From Oxalobacteraceae bacterium OTU3CINTB1 (GTDB lineage: Bacteria > Pseudomonadota > Gammaproteobacteria > Burkholderiales > Burkholderiaceae_D): a DNA stretch of 64,000 nucleotides. The notes beneath the pieces are model-generated. The model made no database searches and had not been told where the DNA came from. It saw only the letters and a program-made list of their open reading frames with translations. The DNA lies in contig CP099652.1 in assembly GCA_024123955.1 (NCBI GenBank), positions 5,518,001 through 5,582,000 on the forward strand, given 5' to 3'. The position numbers and the translations under genes were made by a program. Each line of letters opens with the position of its first letter. Positions within the stretch are counted from its first letter, which is position 1. This document shows positions 1 to 8,727 of the stretch, piece by piece.

Positions 1-135
1 CTGGGCGACCTGCGCACCGACCGCGTCTTGCGCGATGGCGGTGGCCGGGGTGATCGCGGCGGCGGTAAAGCAGAGGGAAACGGCGGCGGCCAGCAAACGT
101 GGCGCCGAAGGCGGAACAAACGCGAAGGAATTCAT
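1..135 (-). CDS. N-terminus of an exported protein (partial)
   Basis: Reading the minus strand from the ATG at 133-135, 45 codons stay open to the left edge. The peptide begins MNSFAFVPPSAPRLLAAAVS, followed by a hydrophobic Ala/Leu-rich stretch and an ATAIA-Q boundary near residue 35. This is a classic Sec signal peptide with a signal peptidase I-type AxA site. The mature part starts QDAVGAQVAQ, which is too little to assign a family. The protein is therefore likely periplasmic or outer-membrane. No strong Shine-Dalgarno sequence is visible before the ATG. Confidence 0.6.
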   Translation of the reverse strand, partial: MNSFAFVPPSAPRLLAAAVSLCFTAAAITPATAIAQDAVGAQVAQ

Positions 136-550
136 GGTAAATCGTTTTCAAAAGAGACATCCGCGCCTGCGTCCCCGCAAGTCGGAAGTGTACGGAAGCC
201 GCGCACCGGTCGACGGCGCGCGCTCCCCCCTGGTCTGGCCGATATCCGGGCTGGCCGGCGCGGTCGGAGCGACTCTCGACAAAGCGCCGGCGTTACCGTT
301 GCGGGGGCAGCACACCTTGGCCGGTTCGCGGAATGCGGAAGCGGCCCTGTGTTTCCCGTTTAACCGCGCACGTGAACACATGCGCAGGCACCAGAACCCC
401 GGCATTATACGCCTGCCAACACCGCCGCGCCCGACAGGGACCGGCTCCGGCATCATTCAGCATTTCGATAGGACCTATCTACATTTCATGCATTGATTGC
501 CGGGCATTACATCCCCATAGTACATATAACAACGATACCGGAGCAACGCC
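136..550. other. Intergenic region, divergent promoters expected
   Basis: About 415 bases separate the leftward exported-protein gene from the rightward dioxygenase gene. Open frames in this stretch overlap each other on both strands and look like GC-rich shadows. The part next to the dioxygenase gene (about 470-550) is more AT-rich and ends in a CCGGAG Shine-Dalgarno sequence a few bases before the ATG at 551. No RNA gene or clear terminator is seen. Confidence 0.4.
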
Positions 551-1363
551 ATGAGCACCACCCAAACCCTTCCCACCTACTTCCTGTCCCACGGCGGCGG
601 CCCGTGGCCCTTCATGATGGACACCGTCGGCCACCTGTACGCAAAGCTGGACGCTTCGCTGCGCGATATCCCGCGCCAGCTGGGCGTCACACCGAAAGCG
701 GTGCTGGTCGTTACCTCGCACTGGGAAGGCCGCGACTTCATGCTGTCCTCGTCGGCCAAGCCGCCGATGTTGTACGACTACGGCGGCTTCCCGCCGCACA
801 CCTACGAGGTGCAGTACAGCGCCCCGGGCGCGCCGGAACTGGCGGCGCAGGTCAAACAACTGCTCGACGCGGGCGGCCATCCGGCGCAACTGGACGGGCA
901 GCGCGGATTCGACCACGGCACCTTCAGCGCCATGTATCCGGTGTATCCGAACGCCGACGTGCCGATCGTGCAGCTGTCGCTCAAGCACGGACTCGATCCG
1001 AAGACGCACCTGGAGGTGGGACGTCTGCTGGCGCCATTGCGCAAGGAAGGTGTGCTGATCATCGGCAGCGGGCTGAGTTACCACAATCTGCGCGCGTTCA
1101 ACGCGCAGGGCGCGGCGGCGTCGCATCAATTCGACGGTTGGCTGCGGGCGGCCATGGCGCTGCCGCCGGCGGAGCGCACAGCGGCGTTGATCGAGTGGGA
1201 GAAGGCGCCGGCCGCGCGCGTGGCGCATCCGCGCGAGGAGCATTTGCTGCCGCTGATGGTGGCGTTGGGGGCGGCCGAGGACGAGCCGGCATCCGTGCCG
1301 TATCACGAGGATGCGTTTATGGGGTCGTTGGCGGTGAGTAGTTTCCGCTTTGGCGGCGCATAG
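551..1363 (+). CDS. ygiD: LigB-family extradiol dioxygenase (DODA/YgiD-type)
   Basis: A 270-residue protein of the class III extradiol dioxygenase (LigB) superfamily, closest in style to 4,5-DOPA dioxygenase YgiD, which opens catechol rings using a non-haem metal. The N-terminal SHGGGPW motif (His14), TSHWEGR (His57), FDHGTF and the late YHNLR motif supply the histidines expected at the metal and active site. Length matches the family (about 260-270). The ATG at 551 follows a GGAG ribosome site. The physiological substrate cannot be read from sequence; many bacterial members act on catechols of unknown origin. The gene is monocistronic, and its stop codon is followed at once by half of a dispersed palindromic repeat. 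Confidence 0.85.
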   Translation: MSTTQTLPTYFLSHGGGPWPFMMDTVGHLYAKLDASLRDIPRQLGVTPKAVLVVTSHWEGRDFMLSSSAKPPMLYDYGGFPPHTYEVQYSAPGAPELAAQVKQLLDAGGHPAQLDGQRGFDHGTFSAMYPVYPNADVPIVQLSLKHGLDPKTHLEVGRLLAPLRKEGVLIIGSGLSYHNLRAFNAQGAAASHQFDGWLRAAMALPPAERTAALIEWEKAPAARVAHPREEHLLPLMVALGAAEDEPASVPYHEDAFMGSLAVSSFRFGGA

Positions 1364-1400
1364 ATGGCGGATTACGGCGTTCCGCCTAATCCGCCCTACG
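1364..1400. repeat. Half copy of a REP-like palindromic repeat
   Basis: The stretch starting ATGGCGGATTACGGCG and ending AATCCGCCCTACG repeats the right half of two fuller elements at 33172-33256 and 62869-62953. GGCGGATTA pairs with TAATCCGCC around a 12-base centre to give one hairpin. It sits between the converging dioxygenase and GTPase genes, where it could help end transcription from either side. Confidence 0.75.
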
Positions 1401-1431
1401 TGTCACCGTGGTCCCGTCGCGGGCGCTGGTC

Positions 1432-2382
1432 TTAGGTTCCGCGTTTGCCCTTGGCGTATTCGGCGGCCTTGGCTTCGGCGATCGCTGCCTTCTCGGCCGC
1501 TTTGGCTGCCGCCTCCACTGCGTAAGCGTCGAGGCGCTCCTTGCGCGACGCCGGCGTCTCCAGCGAGATGCGGCCCAACGTGCCGCTGCGGTAGTCGCCA
1601 AGGAAGGTGTGCGACGCCTTCTCGAAATCCAGGTCGCCACCCTTCTGGCGGAAGCCGCGCTTGGCCGCCACGCCCTCCACCACCGCGATGCCGTCGAAGG
1701 TTTCGATGTCCTTGAAGCCGTAACGCGCCACCAGCAGCTGCGGGTAGTACTTCAGCATCTCGTCGGCCAGGAACACCGCCACCTCCTCCTCGATCAAGGC
1801 GTTCGAGCCGATGGCGTGGCTGGCGGCCAGCATCAAACCGTCGCTGGGCAGCGCGATCTTCGGCCACAGCATGCCGGGCGTGTCGACCAGGATAGTGTTC
1901 TTGTCCAGGTAAAGCTTCTGCTGCTGCTTGGTCACCGCCGGCTCGTCGCCGACCTTGGCCACTTTCCGCTTGAGCAGGGCGTTCATCAGCGTCGACTTGC
2001 CGACGTTGGGGATCCCCATGATCATGATGCGCAGCGGCTTGGTCGGTACGCCACGGTGCGGCGCCAGCTGCTTGGCCAGTTCCGGCACGCGCGTGACGTC
2101 GGCCGGCTTCTTGGTCGTCATCGCGAACGCCGTCACGCCCTCCTGCGCGTTGTAATACTGGACCCACGCCGCCGTGGCGGCGGGATCGGCCAGATCGATC
2201 TTGTTGAGGATCTTCAGGCACGGACGCTGGCGGAACTTGCGCAGCTCCTCCACCATCGGATTGGTGCTGGCCTCCGGCAGGCGCGCGTCGACCACCTCGA
2301 TCACCAGATCGGTGTTCTCCATCTGCTCCGCCGCCTTCTTCTTGGCGGCGTTCATGTGCCCCGGGTACCATTGTATCGACAT
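1432..2382 (-). CDS. ylqF: Ribosome biogenesis GTPase YlqF/RbgA
   Basis: A 316-residue circularly permuted GTPase. The order of G motifs diagnoses the YlqF/RbgA family: G4 NKID (residues 60-63) comes before the P-loop GIPNVGKST (about 123-131) and the G3 motif DTPG. The N-terminus IQWYPGHM is also a family hallmark. RbgA assists late maturation of the large ribosomal subunit in Bacillus; proteobacterial members are assumed to act similarly. The C-terminus is Ala/Lys/Glu-rich and basic, suitable for RNA contact. The gene is transcribed alone, with its promoter in the 120-base gap shared with the OPT transporter gene. Confidence 0.92.
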   Translation of the reverse strand: MSIQWYPGHMNAAKKKAAEQMENTDLVIEVVDARLPEASTNPMVEELRKFRQRPCLKILNKIDLADPAATAAWVQYYNAQEGVTAFAMTTKKPADVTRVPELAKQLAPHRGVPTKPLRIMIMGIPNVGKSTLMNALLKRKVAKVGDEPAVTKQQQKLYLDKNTILVDTPGMLWPKIALPSDGLMLAASHAIGSNALIEEEVAVFLADEMLKYYPQLLVARYGFKDIETFDGIAVVEGVAAKRGFRQKGGDLDFEKASHTFLGDYRSGTLGRISLETPASRKERLDAYAVEAAAKAAEKAAIAEAKAAEYAKGKRGT

Positions 2383-2513
2383 GCTCTGACCTTCAAAATC
2401 GTTCTGACAATCCGCTATTTTACCTGCTGGCCCGGCCGGGATTCGGATATCATGGGGCGCTTTTCCTTTTTTCTGACCATATAAACAATATTATTTTCAC
2501 CGGAGTGCTGAAG

Positions 2514-4499
2514 ATGAGCATAGCTGCACCGTCCAACCCGAGGGAGATCACCCTCCGCGGCATTATCCTGGGCATCCTGATTACGCTGGTATTCACCGCG
2601 GCGCAGGTCTACCTGGGCCTGAAAGTGGGCCTGACCTTCGCCACGTCGATCCCGGCGGCGGTGATCTCGATGGCGCTGTTGAGCGCCTTCAAGAACGCCA
2701 CCATCCAGGAAAACAACATCGTCCAGACGATCGCCTCGGCCGCCGGCACCCTCGCTTCGGTGATCTTCGTGCTGCCAGGCCTGCTGATGATCGGCTGGTG
2801 GGCGCACGTGCCGTTCTGGCCGACCTTCGGCGCCTGCGCCATCGGCGGCGTGTTGGGGGTGATGTACACGGTGCCGCTGCGCCGCGCGCTGGTGTCGCAA
2901 TCGAACCTGCCGTATCCGGAGGGCGTCGCCGCCGCCGAGGTGCTTAAGGTCGGCACGGCTTCGCGCGCCGGCGCGGCCGAAGGCAAGGCCGGTTTGCGCG
3001 CGGTGGTGCTGGGCGCCGTCAGCTCGGCGCTGTTCGCCGCCGGCGCCGCCGTTAAGGTGATGGCCGGTGAATTGTCGTTCTACTTCCGCACGGGCGCGGG
3101 CGCCACCGGCATCGGCGCCTCCGGTTCGCTGGCGCTGATCGGCGCCGGCCACCTGATGGGCATCACGGTCGGCCTGGCGATGCTCGCCGGCCTGGTCATC
3201 GCCTGGGGCATCATGGTGCCGCTGATGACGTCACTGTCGCCGGCCGCCGCCGGCGTGGAAGCCAGCGCCCACGCGCTGTCGATCTGGTCGAAGGAAGTGC
3301 GCATGATGGGCGCCGGCGTGATCGGCATCGCAGCCATCATCACCTTGGCCGGCCTGGCCAAGCCGATCTTCGCCGGCCTGAAATCGGCGATGGACACCGC
3401 GCGCCGCGCCAAGCTCGATGGCGCCGTGCTCGATCGCACCGAGATGGATATGCCGATCTTTATCGTCGGCCTGGTCACCCTGATCTCGCTGGTGCCGGCA
3501 GGCTGGCTGCTCTCGAGCTTCCTGCAGGGCGGCCCGCTGTCGTCGATCGCGTTCCCGCTGGTGGCGGTCGGCATCGGCTACATCCTTGTCGCCGGTATCT
3601 TCGCCGCCGCCGTCTGCGGCTACATGGCGGGCCTGATCGGTTCCTCCAACTCGCCGGTGTCGGGCATCGCCATCCTGACGATCCTGGGCGCGGCGCTGAG
3701 CGTGGGCATGGTCGGGCGCAGCATCATGGGACCGGAAGTGGCGCAGGCGCTGATCGCCTTCGCGCTGTTCGTCACCACCGTGGTGCTGGCGGTGGCCGTC
3801 ATCGGCAACGACAACCTGCAGGATCTGAAGACCGGCCAACTGGTCGACGCCACGCCGTGGAAACAGCAGGTCGCGCTGCTGATCGGCGTGTTCGCCGGTT
3901 CGTGCGTGGTGCCGCCGGTGCTGGAGCTGCTCAACCACGCCAACGGCTTCGTCGGCGCGCCGAATCTCGATTCGATCTCGGACCAGCCGCTGGCCGCGCC
4001 GCAGGCGTTGCTGATCTCGACGCTGGCCAAGGGCGTCATCGGCGGCAACCTGCAATGGAACCTGCTCGGCTACGGCGTGATGGTCGGACTGGTGCTGGTG
4101 GCGATCAACTTCGTGCTGAAAAAATCCAGCAACGACAAATACAGCCTGCCGCCGCTGGGCGTAGGCCTGGCGATCTACCTGCCCAGCGCGGTGATCACGC
4201 CGGTGGTCATCGGCGCGGTGGCCGGCTACTTCTTCGAGCGCGCGTGCGGCAAATCGGCCGGCGGCGAAACGGCCAAGCGCCTCGCGGTGCTGATCATGTC
4301 GGGCTTCATCGTCGGCGAGAGCTTGTTCAACGTCGCGCTGGCCGGCCTGATCGTGCTGTCGGGCGAAGGCGAGCCGCTGGCCATCCACACCTCGCTGAGC
4401 GAAGCGCACACAATGATCATCTCGCTGATCGTCGCCACGTTCGTGGTCGTGGGCCTGTACCGCTGGTCGTCCAGGAACGGCAAAGCCGTCAACGCCTGA
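2514..4499 (+). CDS. OPT family oligopeptide transporter
   Basis: A roughly 661-residue polytopic membrane protein made almost entirely of hydrophobic segments. The N-terminal region, with PREITLRGIILGILIT and VYLGLKVGLTFATSIPAAV, is typical of bacterial OPT-superfamily transporters, which import oligopeptides or metal-chelate complexes. The ATG at 2514 is preferred over the in-frame GTG at 2505, because CGGAG (2501-2505) then lies eight bases upstream as the ribosome site. The substrate is not predictable; no linked peptidase or siderophore gene fixes it, although an S9 peptidase gene follows 215 bases downstream. A long inverted repeat follows the stop. Confidence 0.88.
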   Translation: MSIAAPSNPREITLRGIILGILITLVFTAAQVYLGLKVGLTFATSIPAAVISMALLSAFKNATIQENNIVQTIASAAGTLASVIFVLPGLLMIGWWAHVPFWPTFGACAIGGVLGVMYTVPLRRALVSQSNLPYPEGVAAAEVLKVGTASRAGAAEGKAGLRAVVLGAVSSALFAAGAAVKVMAGELSFYFRTGAGATGIGASGSLALIGAGHLMGITVGLAMLAGLVIAWGIMVPLMTSLSPAAAGVEASAHALSIWSKEVRMMGAGVIGIAAIITLAGLAKPIFAGLKSAMDTARRAKLDGAVLDRTEMDMPIFIVGLVTLISLVPAGWLLSSFLQGGPLSSIAFPLVAVGIGYILVAGIFAAAVCGYMAGLIGSSNSPVSGIAILTILGAALSVGMVGRSIMGPEVAQALIAFALFVTTVVLAVAVIGNDNLQDLKTGQLVDATPWKQQVALLIGVFAGSCVVPPVLELLNHANGFVGAPNLDSISDQPLAAPQALLISTLAKGVIGGNLQWNLLGYGVMVGLVLVAINFVLKKSSNDKYSLPPLGVGLAIYLPSAVITPVVIGAVAGYFFERACGKSAGGETAKRLAVLIMSGFIVGESLFNVALAGLIVLSGEGEPLAIHTSLSEAHTMIISLIVATFVVVGLYRWSSRNGKAVNA

Positions 4500-4502
4500 T
4501 CA

Positions 4503-4605
4503 CTCCGGGGTCAGGTCCACCATTTCTACACAAGCTGAACCGTAGCGGGCACATCGCCTCCCCAACGGCACAGCACGTGTAGAATTAGTGGACCTGACCC
4601 CGGAG
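4503..4605. repeat. Long inverted repeat, 30-base arms
   Basis: The left arm begins CTCCGGGGTCAGGTCCAC (4503) and the right arm ends GTGGACCTGACCCCGGAG (4605). The arms extend to about 30 bases each (4503-4532 and 4576-4605) with a few mismatches around a 43-base centre. A run TTGTTTTT follows, so it may double as the terminator of the OPT gene. Its size and design resemble REP-type palindromes mobilised by REP-associated transposases, which is inference. Confidence 0.7.
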
Positions 4606-4713
4606 TTGTTTTTGGGCTCCGGCCAAGTCATCGTGGAGATCTTGCGTCTTCGCATGGACAAATAGTTCCATCCGGCATAAGATTGTCAAATCTTTAACCA
4701 CCATGATCCCCCC

Positions 4714-6729
4714 ATGCGCCGCTTCCGTTTCCATTTGCCGGCCGCCGCGCTGTGCGCCGCCACGCTGACGCTGCACCACGCCGCCGCCAGCGATCTGCCC
4801 GCCATCGCCAGCTTTTTCCAGACCGCGCAAGTGGGCTTGGTGACGCTCTCCCCCAAGGGCAATTATGTGGCGCAGGCCAGTATCCTGGCCGACGGCACCC
4901 AGGCCCTGGTGGTCCGCGACACCGCCGCCCCGTCCAACTACACGGTCCTGAGCCGGGTCGATCCGACGATGGTGAGCATTTACGCGATCCACTGGGTCAA
5001 CGAGAACCGCCTCGGCTACACGCTCAAGAACATGCACCTGGGCGCCAGGACCAATCTGGACGAGTTCGCGATCGACCGGGACGGCAAGAACCAGCGGCAC
5101 CTGATCAACGGCAACTGGGCGCACAATCGCGAGCCCAGCACCGGCAGCATGATCGCCAGCCGCACGCTGACCGCCGACTATGCCTTCCACAGCGCGCCGC
5201 ACGACGGTTCCGACGACATCCTGGTGGAGAAATACACGTGGAATAACGTCGATGCCGCGCCGGCGTCGTCGCGCCTGTTCCGCCTCAACACGCGCACCAC
5301 GCAACTGAGCTCGACCTTCGAGGGCGCGCAGCCGCAGGCCACCGGGCGCTGGATCACCGACGCCAACGGCGTGCCGCGCGTGGTCCAGTCGCGCGTCAAG
5401 GGCCATTGCATCGTGTCCTACCGCAAACCGGACGCCAACAGCTGGACCGAGATCGACAACGGCACCTGCTACGAGCATCAGCGCTTCGCGCCGCTGTTCA
5501 TGGACGGCCTCAACACGCTGTACGTGCGCGCCGACTACAAGGGCTACAGTGCGCCGTTCCGCTTCGACCTGACAACCATGAAGCTGGACCCGGAACCGAT
5601 CATCGAAACGCCCGGCTTCGATTTCCTCGGTTTGCCCGTGATCGACGGTCCCAGCAAACGCATGCTGGGCATCCATCTCGAAACCGACGCCGAAACCAGC
5701 GTCTGGTTCAACCCCGTCATGAAGGCCGAGCAGGCCAAGATCGACGCCGCCCTGCCCGGCAACATCAACACCGTCGAATGCGCCAGCGACTGCCTCGGCT
5801 CGCCGGTGTTGCTGATCAAGTCCGAGACCGACCGCCGGCCCGCCGACTACGTGCTCTACACCCGCGCCACCGGCAAGCTCGTCGGCCTGGGCAACATCCA
5901 TCCGGACATCGTGCCGGCGCAGATGGGCGCCCGCAGCTTCCACCACTACACGGCGCGCGACGGCCGCGCCATTCCGGCCTATGTCACGCTACCGGTCGGC
6001 AAGGCCGACGGCCCGCGTCCGGCCATCGTGCTGGTGCACGGCGGACCGCACGCGCGTGGCGCCTCGTGGGCGTGGGAGCCGGAGGCGGCCTTCCTGGCCT
6101 CGCGCGGCTATGTGGTGATCCAGCCAGAGTTCCGTGGCGGCACCGGTTTTGGCTTCGCGCACTTCAAGGCCGGCTGGAAGCAATGGGGCGGCGCCATGCA
6201 GGACGACCTGGCCGACGCCGCCCAGTGGGCCGCCAAGCAGGGCTGGGCCGATCCCAAGCGGGTGGCCATCATGGGCGCGAGCTACGGCGGCTATGCCACC
6301 CTGATGGGTTTGATCAAGCATCCGCAGGTGTTCCGCGCCGGCGTCGAGTGGGCGGGCGTGACCGATATCGGGCTGATGTTTACGTCGATCGAATCGGACG
6401 CGTCGGAGGAAAACCTGGGCTATTCGATGCGCACGCTGATCGGCGATCCGGACAACGCGGCCGACGCCGAAATGTTCCGCAAGAATTCGCCGCTGCTGCG
6501 CGCCGCCGAGCTGAAGCAGCCGCTGCTGATGGCGCACGGCGTCGACGACCGGCGCGTGCCGCTGGAGCACGGCAGGCGCTTCGGCAACGCCGTCAAGGCC
6601 AACAACGCCAACGTCACGGCCATCTACTACGACAACGAAAGCCACGGCTGGCGCAACGAAAAAAACCGCGTCGACTTCTGGAAACAGGTCGAGGCCTTCC
6701 TCGATAAAAACCTCAAGCAAGCCCCGTGA
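4714..6729 (+). CDS. S9-family serine peptidase (prolyl oligopeptidase type), exported
   Basis: A 671-residue secreted peptidase. Residues 1-25 form a signal peptide (MRRFRFHLPAAALCAATLTL, then an AAAS cleavage region). Residues from about 30 to 400 are the divergent beta-propeller-like part, and about 410-670 the alpha/beta hydrolase domain. The catalytic triad is visible: Ser523 in GASYGGYA, Asp611 or Asp612 in GVDDRRVP and His644 in ESHGW. HGGPHARG supplies the oxyanion region. Family members cleave dipeptides or acyl-amino acids from short peptides, probably in the periplasm here. The gene stands alone, 22 bases from the converging HDAC-like gene. Confidence 0.9.
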   Translation: MRRFRFHLPAAALCAATLTLHHAAASDLPAIASFFQTAQVGLVTLSPKGNYVAQASILADGTQALVVRDTAAPSNYTVLSRVDPTMVSIYAIHWVNENRLGYTLKNMHLGARTNLDEFAIDRDGKNQRHLINGNWAHNREPSTGSMIASRTLTADYAFHSAPHDGSDDILVEKYTWNNVDAAPASSRLFRLNTRTTQLSSTFEGAQPQATGRWITDANGVPRVVQSRVKGHCIVSYRKPDANSWTEIDNGTCYEHQRFAPLFMDGLNTLYVRADYKGYSAPFRFDLTTMKLDPEPIIETPGFDFLGLPVIDGPSKRMLGIHLETDAETSVWFNPVMKAEQAKIDAALPGNINTVECASDCLGSPVLLIKSETDRRPADYVLYTRATGKLVGLGNIHPDIVPAQMGARSFHHYTARDGRAIPAYVTLPVGKADGPRPAIVLVHGGPHARGASWAWEPEAAFLASRGYVVIQPEFRGGTGFGFAHFKAGWKQWGGAMQDDLADAAQWAAKQGWADPKRVAIMGASYGGYATLMGLIKHPQVFRAGVEWAGVTDIGLMFTSIESDASEENLGYSMRTLIGDPDNAADAEMFRKNSPLLRAAELKQPLLMAHGVDDRRVPLEHGRRFGNAVKANNANVTAIYYDNESHGWRNEKNRVDFWKQVEAFLDKNLKQAP

Positions 6730-6751
6730 GCGCTGGCGCCCGGCCGGGGTC

Positions 6752-7678
6752 TCAGATCTCGGCCAGCGCCTTCAAATGCGCGACCACGCTGCGGCCCAGC
6801 GCCGACAGGTTGTAGCCCCCCTCCAGACAGCTGACGATGCGGCCCTTGCCGTACAGCCGCGCCACCTCCATCACCTGTTCCGTCATCCACGCGTAGTCCG
6901 CCTCGACCAGCCCCATGCCGCCGATATCGTCCTCGCGGTGGGCGTCGAAGCCGGCCGAGATGAAGATCATCTCGGGCTTGAACGCGTGCAGCGCCGGCAG
7001 CCACTGCTCGGTGACGATCTTGCGCACGGCGTCGCCCTTGGTGGCGAGCGGCACCGGCACGTTGACCAGATTGGCAGTGATCGGCTCCGGCTCGCTGTAC
7101 GGATAGAACGGATGCTGGAAAAAGCTCACCATCAGCGCGCGCGGCTCGTTGAGGAAGGCTTCCTCGGTGCCGTTGCCGTGGTGGACGTCGAAGTCGACGA
7201 TGGCCACCCGCGCCAGGCCGCGCGCGTCGAGCGCGTGCTTGGCCGCCACGGCGACGTTGTTGAACAGGCAGAAGCCCATCGGCTCGACCGGCCGCGCGTG
7301 GTGACCGGGCGGACGCACCGAGCAGAAGGCGTTGTCGATCTCGCCATCGATGACGGCGTCGGTCGCGGCCACGGCGGCGCCGGCGGCGCGCTGCGCGGCC
7401 AGCCAGCTCCAGGCGTTGAGCGAGGTGTCGCCGTCGATCGGATAGGTGTCGCCCGGCGCCGGGACGTTGTCGCGCACGATGGCGATGGCGTTGCGGCTGT
7501 GGTTGCGCTCGAGGTCGGCCAGCGCCACCAGCGGCGCCTCGCGGTGCTCGAGCAGGTCGCTGATGTGCGATCCGATCAGCTGGTCCGCGATGGCTTGCAG
7601 GCGCGCCGGCGATTCGGGGTGCCAGTCGCCCATGTCGTGGCGCTGGCAATCGGGATGGCTGTAAATGGCTGTGGTCAT
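6752..7678 (-). CDS. Histone deacetylase-like amidohydrolase (class II HDAC family)
   Basis: A 308-residue arginase/deacetylase-fold hydrolase. Zinc and catalytic motifs are intact: RPPGHHA (the His pair), DFDVHHGNGTEEAF (zinc Asp/His), SAGFDAHREDDIGG (second zinc Asp) and LEGGYN near the end. Bacterial members hydrolyse acetyl-lysine, acetylpolyamines or other N-acyl amides in the cytoplasm, since no signal peptide is present. Position gives no substrate hint: it converges on the peptidase gene and diverges from moxR over a 128-base gap. HDAC-like is secure; the substrate is open. Confidence 0.9.
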   Translation of the reverse strand: MTTAIYSHPDCQRHDMGDWHPESPARLQAIADQLIGSHISDLLEHREAPLVALADLERNHSRNAIAIVRDNVPAPGDTYPIDGDTSLNAWSWLAAQRAAGAAVAATDAVIDGEIDNAFCSVRPPGHHARPVEPMGFCLFNNVAVAAKHALDARGLARVAIVDFDVHHGNGTEEAFLNEPRALMVSFFQHPFYPYSEPEPITANLVNVPVPLATKGDAVRKIVTEQWLPALHAFKPEMIFISAGFDAHREDDIGGMGLVEADYAWMTEQVMEVARLYGKGRIVSCLEGGYNLSALGRSVVAHLKALAEI

Positions 7679-7806
7679 GTGTGTTTTTTGCGGGGCCGCG
7701 AATGCCCTCTCACTACGCTATATCCGCTGCGCGGTTTCTCGCATAGAATCGTTCAAACGCCGCGCCTGATTCTGCTGATGCCAGACGCTAATCTACCATA
7801 CATATC

Positions 7807-8727
7807 ATGTACACAAAATTGCACGCGGTGGCACGCCAGGTCGGAGACATCATTGTCGGCAAGGACTTGCAGATACGTCAAGCGCTGACCTGCCTTTTGG
7901 CCGGCGGCCACCTGCTGGTCGAGGACGTGCCTGGTGTGGGCAAGACCACGCTGGCGCACGCGCTGGCGATCTCGCTGGGGCTGCGTTTCAACCGCATCCA
8001 GTTCACCAGCGACCTGCTGCCGGCCGACGTCAACGGCATCTCGATCTACGAGCGCGAAAAGAATGGCTTCGTGTTCCATCCGGGCCCGATCTTCACGCAA
8101 GTGCTGCTGGCCGACGAGATCAACCGCGCCACGCCGAAGACCCAATCGGGCCTGCTGGAGGCGATGGAGGAGCGCCAGGTCAGCGCCGACGGCGTCACGC
8201 GGCCGCTGCCGCTGCCGTTCTTCGTCATCGCCACGCAAAATCCGACCCACCAGATCGGCACCTTCCCGCTGCCCGAGTCGCAGCTGGACCGCTTTCTGAT
8301 GTGCCTGTCGCTGGGCTATCCGGACGCCGCCGCCGAACGCGCGCTGCTGCTGGGCGAGGACCGCCGCGTGCTGCTCAAGACGCTGCCGGCGGCGATGACG
8401 CCGCCCGAGCTGGCCGCCGCCCAGCTAGCGCTCAAGCAGATCCACGTGTCGGCGTCGCTGGTCGACTATGTGCAGGCGCTGGCGGCCGCCTCGCGCCAGA
8501 ACGGCATGTTCGCCGAGGGCATGAGTCCGCGCGCGGCCATCGCGCTGCTGCAGGCGGCGCGCGCCTGGGCCGCGCTGGAGGGCCGCAACCACGTGCTGCC
8601 GGAAGATGTGCAGGCGGTGCTGGTGCCGGTCTGCGCGCATCGCCTGCGTCCGCTCAAGGCGGCGCACGGCGTGGCGTTGGCCAGCCGCGACCTGGTGCTG
8701 CAGTTGCAGAAATCGGTGCCGCTGTAG
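7807..8727 (+). CDS. moxR: MoxR-family AAA+ ATPase
   Basis: A 306-residue AAA+ protein with Walker A in VPGVGKTT (residues 41-48) and Walker B LLADEINRA (Asp103, Glu104). ATQNPTHQIGTFPLPESQLD supplies the sensor region. MoxR ATPases act as chaperones, usually beside DUF58/vWA proteins, as here. Its TAG stop overlaps the GTG start of the DUF58 gene (TAGTG), so translation is probably coupled. Gene order moxR-DUF58-tgpA is a widespread operon thought to serve envelope or peptidoglycan-linked assembly. Confidence 0.93.
   Translation: MYTKLHAVARQVGDIIVGKDLQIRQALTCLLAGGHLLVEDVPGVGKTTLAHALAISLGLRFNRIQFTSDLLPADVNGISIYEREKNGFVFHPGPIFTQVLLADEINRATPKTQSGLLEAMEERQVSADGVTRPLPLPFFVIATQNPTHQIGTFPLPESQLDRFLMCLSLGYPDAAAERALLLGEDRRVLLKTLPAAMTPPELAAAQLALKQIHVSASLVDYVQALAAASRQNGMFAEGMSPRAAIALLQAARAWAALEGRNHVLPEDVQAVLVPVCAHRLRPLKAAHGVALASRDLVLQLQKSVPL

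Noticed and set aside
479..1306. Long minus-strand open frame opposite the dioxygenase gene
   Set aside because: His/Arg-rich composition typical of an antisense shadow in GC-rich DNA; the plus strand carries complete LigB motifs.
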